DNA of 64,000 nucleotides, from NCBI GenBank assembly GCA_020205615.1, contig CM035171.1, positions 22,509,741-22,573,740 on the forward strand, in the 5' to 3' direction. The notes under the pieces are model-generated. The model was not told the DNA's origin. It was given only the letters and a program-made list of their open reading frames with translations, and did no database searches. Made by a program: the position numbers and the translations under genes. Every line of letters starts with the position of its first letter. The first letter of the stretch is position 1. The stretch is from Panax quinquefolius (taxonomy: Eukaryota > Streptophyta > Magnoliopsida > Apiales > Araliaceae). Positions 57,301 through 64,000 of the stretch are shown here, in pieces.

Positions 57301-57625
57301 ATTATCTTTTCCTTATGGCTTTGGTAGCATTGGGCGATAATATGGTTTGTTTGCTTAGGTGACTCTTGATACTCCTCAATGATTTTCTACTTTTTTAGCC
57401 TCGGAGACAGTAAACTTCTCAGCCTTCTAGCGTTCAATTTCTTCTTTCATCCCGCCAGCTGCTATAAGCATGGTCGTGACAATTGCGGGTTGGGGGAAGG
57501 TCCGGTGCTAGCGTCCGGTACCAGTGTGTTAATTTTTTTATTTTATTTTTTTTTAACCGCAATTACAAGAATAATAAATAAAAAATAATAGAACAAGTTT
57601 GAATAAAAAACTGTAATAGAAAGTA
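57301..57625 (-). other. Unassigned stretch with a possible exon-like reading frame
   Basis: On the minus strand, 57290-57400 reads EEYQESPKQTNHIIAQCYQ and KEKIMEKMLAVKIINKF without a stop. Further up, at about 57400-57480, a Lys/Glu-rich frame follows. I do not recognise it. It could be a degenerate transposon protein or a scrap of a host gene. The rest is A/T-rich. Confidence 0.25.
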
Positions 57626-57682
57626 TATTTTTTATTGAAAAAACACCGTAAACAGTTTACAGTATTTTTTCAATAAAAAATA
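57626..57682. repeat. 57-bp near-perfect palindrome at the edge of element C
   Basis: Arms 57626-57653 and 57655-57682 (28 bp each, one-base loop) match except at two positions. The arm sequence includes TTTTTTATTGAAAAAACACC. The right arm ends exactly where the LTR of element C begins. Confidence 0.9.
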
Positions 57683-60068
57683 TGTGACGCCCCCAAAATT
57701 AGGTATACGTCACCCATCTTGGGCCGCCACTTACATGCATACATAAATTCAAATACAACTTACTTAATATAATCACGTATACAATCGACATAAAAGCGTG
57801 AGTTTGAATACAAATATTATCTACTAGATATTATACAAACTCAAAAGAGTCCTCATTACAACTATTATCACACTATTTCACGGAATAGTGAGGACTACTA
57901 ATGCTATCCTTCGGACCATTACTTCGCTCTCGACTCGTCTCAAATTTATGTTCTCATTTCCGAAGAGAAACGGTGAAGAAAAAGGTGAGCTCAACTAGTT
58001 TCAAAGAAGAAATATTATGACTAAGATAATGCAGAATAAATTATCATTTAGCTTCAACAGATGTTAAACCGATAAAATCTGATAGACAATAGGTTTAAGC
58101 TGCAATTTAATATATCAATCCATTAAAAAAAATCAAGTAGAGAATAAAGTCTACTATCTTTTAGGTTTTAAAAAGGTTTTCATCAATTTTTATCATTTGA
58201 GACTCAGATTTTAATAAATAAACCACCACATCTAATCATCCTCGTATCTACGTCGAGGATTTTCATCAAATTATCAATGGTCATGACTATATAGAATCAC
58301 CCCGGTCATAATCATACCAAAAATTATCCATCATTGCATTCTGTGCCAATCGAGGACTTTAGTCACATCATTTATATCAAGTCGTGATTATACCGAATGA
58401 TCCCTGGTCATAATCATACTAAGTTCATCTACGCATCGTAAAGCAAAAAGATAACATAATATAACATGAGGATGATGACAATGACATAATAATTCAATAA
58501 AACAAGTTCAAGAATTATTTAATCCATGAATTATTAACGTCCAAATTGTCAACACGATCTTTGTTTAAGTGAAAGTAAAATTCAAGAATGATCGGAAGAA
58601 TATTTCCATGAAAAGATCTTTGGATGAAACGCAAATATCGAGGATATTCTACTAATTTCATGGAGTATAGAAGTCAAAGTTTTAACCATTTGGGTATAAT
58701 AAAGAATGGAATAACAAAAGAAATCACCATGCATGCGACTTCTTGGATGAGCGCAGTTATTCCAACATAATAATAATAACGGAACGGTCGGTGAAATTTA
58801 CATGACGGGATATTCAATGAGAATAATAAAGATGGAACCGGATCGGTGTAAAACACATGATAGGATATTCCAGCAGAATGATAAAAAGGCGGAACTGGGT
58901 CCGGTGTAAAACACACGCATGGATGTTCCAACAGAATAAAAAAAGCGGGAACCAGTGGGTGTAAAACACATGATGAGGATGTTCCAATGCAGAATAATAG
59001 AAGAATGTCACCAAGTATAGGGTAAATGGCAGATACTGAGTTATTCCAATGAATAATAAGCAATGGAATAACATAAGGATTTCACCAGTATATATAGTAT
59101 ATCTGCGTGATACAAGTTATGTATAGGGTATGCCACTTTTACAAGGTTATTCCAATGCAGAATAATAGTGAATGGAATAATGAAGTTCTTCAAGAAGAAG
59201 AAAGAATAACACCACTCACCGTAGTAAAAGGCTGAATATAGAAGTAGTGAAGTAGCGTAATACTCTTCTTCTTTCCATAATTTTCTCTCTATAGCCTTCT
59301 CTATAGTTTCTCTCTACAGAGTTTCAATGAATTCGTAAGAAAATAAAGAAGGAATGAGCTTTATTTATAGGAAAATGGAATGATAGTAACTAATCCATGA
59401 GCGGTCAGATTGATTTACTTTTTAATCGACGGTCCATATTTAAAGAAAAATCTTTTAAATAAAATATAATATATTCTATTTATATAAAAACATTTTCTTA
59501 TGCAAAACACTATCTGCAACACTATGCATAATAAAATATAATATATTCTATTTATAGAATAACTTTAATAAAGTATTCTATTTTATATAAAAGATGTTTA
59601 CATTTTATTACGTTAATAATACGAACAAAAGCGTCATTATATTTATAATAATTCATATTATTAATCGAAATGATAATGGAATGTTGGTGACTTCTCACAT
59701 AAGCATCAATAATCAATACCATGTGCTCTTACTTATCTCCACCACACTTATTCTTTGTACTTTTACTACCGAGTAGTTCAACAATAACCACGGTAAAACT
59801 TCCGTAGTTATTTTAATAAAATATTTTGTTTTCTCAATCAAATGATAATAATTACATTGTAGGGTCCACCAATGATTGAGTAGTTATCTGAATATTCCTC
59901 GCTAAACCGAATATTCCCCACCAATCGAATATAATATAACCACTTGCATACTTTGTAAAATTTATAAATACTACCCACAACTATAATATTATCTCAAATT
60001 CACACCATAATATTAAAAATTATTTTGACAAAATTTAAATCTTTATTGATAAAATCTGGGGTCTCACA
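57683..60068 (-). repeat. 3' LTR of element C
   Basis: 2,386 bp, clearly related to E (4153) in its first 600 bp. It lacks the 14-bp array but carries a different array at 58781-59003. A TATA-like block, TTATTTATAGG, lies at 59361-59371, and GAATATTCC motifs near 59892 and 59912. Confidence 0.85.
58781..59003. repeat. About 56-bp tandem repeat, four copies
   Basis: Units start with GGAAC at 58781, 58834, 58891 and 58948. Each contains GGTGTAAAACACATGA and a TTCCA.CAGAATAA end. On the minus strand they encode a repetitive chance peptide. They are absent from the A, B and D LTRs. Confidence 0.88.
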
Positions 60069-60150
60069 ATCTCCCTCCTTATGGAATTTCGCCCTCGAAA
60101 TTAGGGTGCGATCGCACTGGTATGATAAAGAGGTGAGGATACCTTGAATA
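60069..60150 (-). pseudogene. Element C polypurine tract and pol 3'-end stub
   Basis: The plus sequence ATCTCCCTCCTTATGGAATTTC is a PPT plus pol end like B. Homology stops at about 60150 within the chromodomain tail (GGTGAGGATACC). Confidence 0.75.
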
Positions 60151-60164
60151 CCTTTATCGTTGAA

Positions 60165-61375
60165 AATATTAAGTTCATCTTTGCAATCCGGTAAAGATAT
60201 TCATTAACAATTCCTCTTTTGCACTCTGGGCCAAAGATATATAAGCGTAAAACCAATAATAATTGAGACTCAAATTTTTAATAGTATCACAACCATGAAT
60301 TATCCACGTACCTTCTTGGCTAAGGATATTCGTGTTTTCAATTACTATCATGATTATACCGAATAATCCGTGGTCATAATCATATACAAGTCTATCAATG
60401 CACTACTACGGTAAAGATGACTTTTACCACATCCATGAATTAATATTTCATTCTTTGAGACTCATTTCGATAATTAATCCATATCATCGAATCATCCCCG
60501 CACTACGTGCCAAGGATATTAGTATCACGACCACGAATTATCCATGCACTACTGACCAAAGATAATCGTGTATTCATTAATATCGCGACCACAAATTATC
60601 CATACACTACTGCCAAAGATAATTGTGTATTCATTAGTATCACAACCACAAATTATCCATGCACTACTACCAAAGATAATTGTGTAATCATTAGTATCCA
60701 ACCACAAATTATCCATACCACTACTACCAAAGATAATTGTGTATTCATTAGTATCACGACCACAAATTATCCATGCACTACTACTAAAGATAATTGTGTT
60801 TTCAATTACTGGTTATGATTATACCGAATGATCTCGGTCATAATCATACCAAGTCCATCTATGCACGTAAGCCACATGATGACTTTGAACACATCCATAA
60901 ATTAATATTTCATTCTTTGAGACTCATTTCAATAATTAATCCACATCGTCGAATCATCCCCGCACTACAAATTTAAGGATATTCATTAGTATCACGACCA
61001 CAAATTATTCATGCACTACTACCAAAGATAATTGTGTTTTCAATTACGGTTATGATTATACAAGAATGATCCTCAGTCATAATCATACCAAGTCCATCTA
61101 TGCACGTAAAGCCACGGATGACTTTGAACACATCCATGAATTAATATTTCATTCTTTGAGACTCATTTCGATAATTAATCCACATCGTCGAATCATCCAC
61201 GCACTACAAAGCTAAGGATATTCATTAGTATCACGACCACAAATTATCCATGCACTACGGCCAAAGATAATTGTGTTTTCAATTACTGAGTTATGATTAT
61301 ACAAGAATGATCCTCAGTCATAATCATATTAAGTCCATCTATGTTCTACTGGACCATAGATGACTTTAAAAAAAT
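60165..61375. repeat. Higher-order tandem array inside element C
   Basis: A unit of roughly 240 bp (TAGTATCACGACCAC..., GACTCATTTCGATAATTAAT..., GGATATTCAT) is repeated about four times from 60280. Within it, a 57-bp subunit (CACAAATTATCCATGCACTA, then CAAAGATAATTGTGTATTCA) is expanded to five copies at 60530-60790. The array is related to the CTTTGG arrays of the family LTRs. The open frame on the plus strand (60507-60818) is a repetitive by-product. Confidence 0.88.
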
Positions 61376-62560
61376 ATAAACATGAGGATAATGATATAAA
61401 GAATCAATCAAATAAGATAAAGGATAAATATTAAACATTTATAATATAATTTATCCAGGATTCAAGAATATCCCCATGTTATCAATCACTTAATAATCTC
61501 ATAATCTAATATCATTAATATTATACCAATATTTTAATCACTTCTTAAATTTATAAACAATTTATCTCAATTGTTTACGCTTTTACCATATAATGCATTT
61601 AATCATTCAAAAATGCCATACTCATAAGATATCATTACCAATTATCAAATCCCTCAAAAAAATATGCATATACTCTATATAGGATTCTCTAGCCATAAAA
61701 TCCTATTTTCAACTTTGTTACTTCACATAACATATTTAACTCATATGTTAAGTAACTAAACTATTTTCATGAAAATACCAAATCAGTCCCAAAATATTTC
61801 TTTTCTGGGATTTAGCATAATATAGTCCCATGATGAAAATATATTTTTCTCGAATTTTAAAATTCATTTACTATTTTTCAAAATCAATTTCTAATTAATT
61901 CCTTAAGAAATTAGCTACCTCAAGTTTAACTCCAAAATTTCCAAATCTTGGCAGGACCTTACACATGTTAACATGAGCTTCTAGTTTAAATTTCATGGTC
62001 ATCGGAGTTATAGAACTCCGGTTATAGCGTTTTAAATCGGAAAAACCTAAATATTGAATTAGTCATAACTTGCTCATTTTAAGTCAGAATGAGCTCATTT
62101 TTGGAGAGGAGATACTTTATACCATATACTTTCATGTCCCAAAAGGCCAGAATTTTTCTCATAATTTAAGTGGCCGAAACAGCCTCTCTAAAATCATGGC
62201 AGAAGCTTTTTTGGTTTTTGCAGCTTTGCACTCCTTTGCTAAAATCAGTCCACACAAAAATATACAACACCTTTTCCAGTAATTCCACTTGGATTAGTTA
62301 GGTAACTCATAGATCTAACTCTAGGACTTGACCACATTCAAAAATTCAAAATATAACAGGAGATATGGTCAATTGAATTTCATGTTACGTTTTTCACTAA
62401 AATCGATTTTCAACTCTTTGTGATTTCTAAGAAACTTTCATGTTTTCACATACTAACCAACATAACTCATCATAAAACTTACTAATACTTCATATACCCA
62501 TGATTTTTATTAGTTCTATACTTTTATTATGACTTTCATCATAATCCACGTAAGCAGATC
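61376..62560. other. LTR-like non-coding segment inside element C
   Basis: It continues the array-bearing segment. The part at 61376-61480 is similar to 58465-58545 of the C LTR (CATGAGGATAATGATAT and CAAGAAT). The rest resembles a gypsy U3 (GGTCATCGGAGTTATAGAAC) but no LTR terminus is seen. No gene. Confidence 0.5.
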
Positions 62561-62720
62561 CTTTTAGTTGAAGAAATATTTGAGGGTTTAAGAAATGGGT
62601 TTTATCTTTGGGGAATCAATACAAAATTCGATTTCACGCTCTCTAGGGTAGGCTAGGAAGTCTTTAAGAATACGCCAAGAAATTTATTAATGATAGAAAT
62701 ATCATTCAAAGCTATTACTC
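62561..62720 (-). pseudogene. Element C pol: RT N-terminal remnant
   Basis: Collinear with B at about 51480-51640 (RT N-terminal region). It is short, with stops, and truncated on both sides. Confidence 0.65.
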
Positions 62721-62915
62721 TCGTCCAAGACTTGGATAATACGTCACATTAATACCAATTGTGACTTCATCCCTTAACACAGATAGCACCTCACAATGAT
62801 ACCTATTAACTAGCCATCTTGATCACGGCGTCGCCGCCTACGAAGAAAGTCCGGGCGGTGCATTCCACACAAGGAAGTCAACAACGAAAGGATCGGGCTC
62901 TTTACTTATGGCTTG
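62721..62915. repeat. Leader/PBS-adjacent module in element C, partly duplicated
   Basis: 62755-62915 is collinear with the D leader module (AATTGTGACTTCATCCC, then GATAGCACCTCACAATGATA, ending GGGCTCTTTACTTAT). Directly before it, 62721-62754 (CCAAGACTTGGATAATACGT) is a second, partial copy. It lies between the RT start and the protease. Confidence 0.78.
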
Positions 62916-63330
62916 ATATAACGATGATTAACTTTAGGATTTGGTTACTTTGAATTCAGTATAACGAGGTTGGTTAGGAATATGAAAGCTAACAACCTTA
63001 CTGAAAAGCATGATGAGTAGTTAACCAATTGATTCCTAAAATCACATCAAAGGCAAGTATTTTTAAAAAGATAAGATCGACAGGTAACGTGAAAGTGTTT
63101 ATTTGCATCAAACAAGATTTAAAAATAGTAGCGATAATGAAGGCTCCTACTAACGAAGTTTCAACCAATAAGTCAAAGTTTAACTTCTTGAGTCAAATTT
63201 AAGCGTTGAGCATAAGCAAGAGAGATAAAAGAATGGGTAGAACGGTATCTTATAAGGTATAGACTTATGATTTATAATTAACTAACTTGCTAACCCGTTC
63301 GGTTTACTCGCTTTTTGAGAAGTCATGAAA
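62916..63330 (-). pseudogene. Element C protease remnant
   Basis: Collinear with the retropepsin region of B (51700-52130) at the nucleotide level, but with many indels, so that no DTG frame is readable. Confidence 0.7.
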
Positions 63331-63657
63331 AATGCACTTCCTAAAACCAACGACTTTGTTTTGTCCATATCCACCTTTGGTGCCACCGTCCCAGCTAGAC
63401 TTGACTTTGGTGCACAACAAAATTGAGCTAAATGACCTTCTCTTCTTGCAATTTCCACATCTATTATCTTTGCCATGATTACCACCGAAGTGGTTTCCAT
63501 TCTTAGCATGATAATTTCCCCCACGATGGTTATCATTGTTCTGATAGCCGTTGCCACCAGTATGATTATTATCGTGTTGTTGGTCGTTACCTTTTGTTTG
63601 AGCTGAATCAACACTCTCATGTGCTTCATTGCTTATCTCAGCATTTTCAGAAGTCAT
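63304..63657 (-). pseudogene. Element C gag, internally deleted
   Basis: The ATG at 63655-63657 gives MTSENAEISNEAHESV, then an Asn/His/Gly-rich stretch (DNNHTGGNGYQNNDNHRGG) and the first half of a zinc knuckle, RCGNCKK. The second half, EGHLAQFCC, is in a neighbouring frame, so a one-base indel splits a CCHC knuckle. The capsid core present in B is missing between the start and the knuckle region. Confidence 0.8.
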
Positions 63658-63760
63658 TCTCAAACACTGTCACAAAACAAGGGTTAATTAACATATCACA
63701 TATTATCCCTATACTCGAATGAGCCAATTAAATACCAAATAAATTTAGGTAGGTCATCTT
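63658..63760 (-). other. 5' leader of element C
   Basis: Contains AACAAGGGTTAATTAA and AAATTTAGGTAGGTCAT, as in A, B and D, up to the copia insertion. ATCTT (63756-63760) is the candidate target-site duplication. Confidence 0.65.
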
Positions 63761-64000
63761 TGAAAGTAGTATGCATACAAGCCAATCATGTTTGATGATA
63801 AAGCATATACTTTGTAAACAATCTTATTCATTTATTAATAAAAGTATTAATTTATTAAAGGCTTTTAATTATCTACATGATCTTTGTTTTATAATATGTG
63901 AAAAACTCATAGTTTTAAGCAATGCTTTTAGAATAATGATGATGATCATTCTAATGAGATCTAAATTCTTAGAAAGCTTAAAACTAAAATAGTTCCCAAT
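63761..64000 (+). mobile_element. Second copy of the copia LTR (opposite orientation), cut by the window edge
   Basis: TGAAAGTAGTATGCATACAA onward is the reverse complement of the end of the LTRs at 12064-13919 and 22164-24019 and nearly identical to them. In this orientation the LTR begins here, so the element (or solo LTR) extends to the right. Confidence 0.92.

Larger units (their letters stand above)
57683..63760 (-). mobile_element. Element C: rearranged Tekay-related element
   Basis: The left (3') LTR is 57683-60068 (TGTGACGCCCCC...GGGGTCTCACA). It is followed by a PPT and about 80 bp of pol end, then by a foreign LTR-like segment with tandem arrays (60150-62560), then pol/gag remnants with the gag start at 63657 and a leader. 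The 5' LTR is beyond the copia insertion at 63761. Much of gag-pol (RT, RNase H, integrase) is missing. Confidence 0.78.

Noticed and set aside
60530..60790. Regular direct repeats resembling a CRISPR array
   Set aside because: The units are contiguous with no unique spacers, in a plant retroelement.
60507..60818. Plus-strand 103-codon frame with a repeated 19-residue peptide
   Set aside because: 57 bp is a multiple of three, so the tandem array stays open by arithmetic. It lies in LTR-like DNA and no gene context supports it.
1..64000. A defence island, toxin system, biosynthetic cluster or other novel gene system
   Set aside because: Both strands show only retroelement genes and repeats. 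I saw no tRNA, rRNA or intact host gene, so such a claim cannot be supported.

Overview
The window is a block of plant repetitive DNA made almost entirely of LTR retrotransposons inserted into one another. Several things place it in an angiosperm, probably a eudicot. The base composition is strongly AT-rich. The elements are plant lineages: Ty3/gypsy Tekay-like chromoviruses, an Athila-like Ty3/gypsy element and Ty1/copia elements. Their primer-binding sites match plant tRNA-iMet and tRNA-Asp. I cannot name the species. I found no intact host gene, rRNA, tRNA, CRISPR array or bacterial-type operon. Every coding region seen is a decayed or internally deleted retroelement gene.

Layout, left to right. 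Positions 1-4120 are a decayed minus-strand gene of the 'putative gypsy-type transposon' class, split by a solo LTR (379-2550, target-site duplication TTTAG). Next comes a fragment of a Tekay-type LTR (4153-4777), cut by a different LTR, here called X (from 4778). X is itself split by a full-length Athila-like element (5969-29874, duplication GTTAT). The Athila pol gene is split by a copia element (12064-24019, duplication GTATG), and the copia element carries a Tekay solo LTR (14135-16958, duplication TAGGA). X resumes at 29875 and stops at 30981, where element D begins.

D (30981-47933) is a Tekay-family element with two long LTRs but only about 0.5 kb between them and no coding sequence. 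Its left LTR is split by the full-length Tekay element A (33626-43281, duplication AAATA). The right LTR of D is fused to a truncated left LTR of another Tekay element, B (to 56270), which carries the best-preserved Tekay gag-pol. Positions 56271-57625 hold a copia-like LTR fragment and unassigned sequence, followed by a 57-bp palindrome. Element C (57683 onward) is a rearranged relative of the Tekay elements containing large tandem arrays. From 63761 a second copy of the copia LTR runs off the right edge.

All autonomous-type elements except X and the two solo LTRs are transcribed on the minus strand, so the right-hand LTR is the 5' LTR. In each Tekay element the pol stop codon lies inside the polypurine tract next to the 3' LTR. 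The most interesting signals are as follows. D has two primer-binding sites 165 bp apart, and the adjoining leader module recurs inside LTRs and pol genes across the window. The Tekay U3 carries evenly spaced GAATATTC motifs that fit heat-shock half-sites. There is an 86-bp perfect palindrome in the copia leader. The LTR tandem arrays are elaborate, up to a higher-order array of roughly 1.2 kb.
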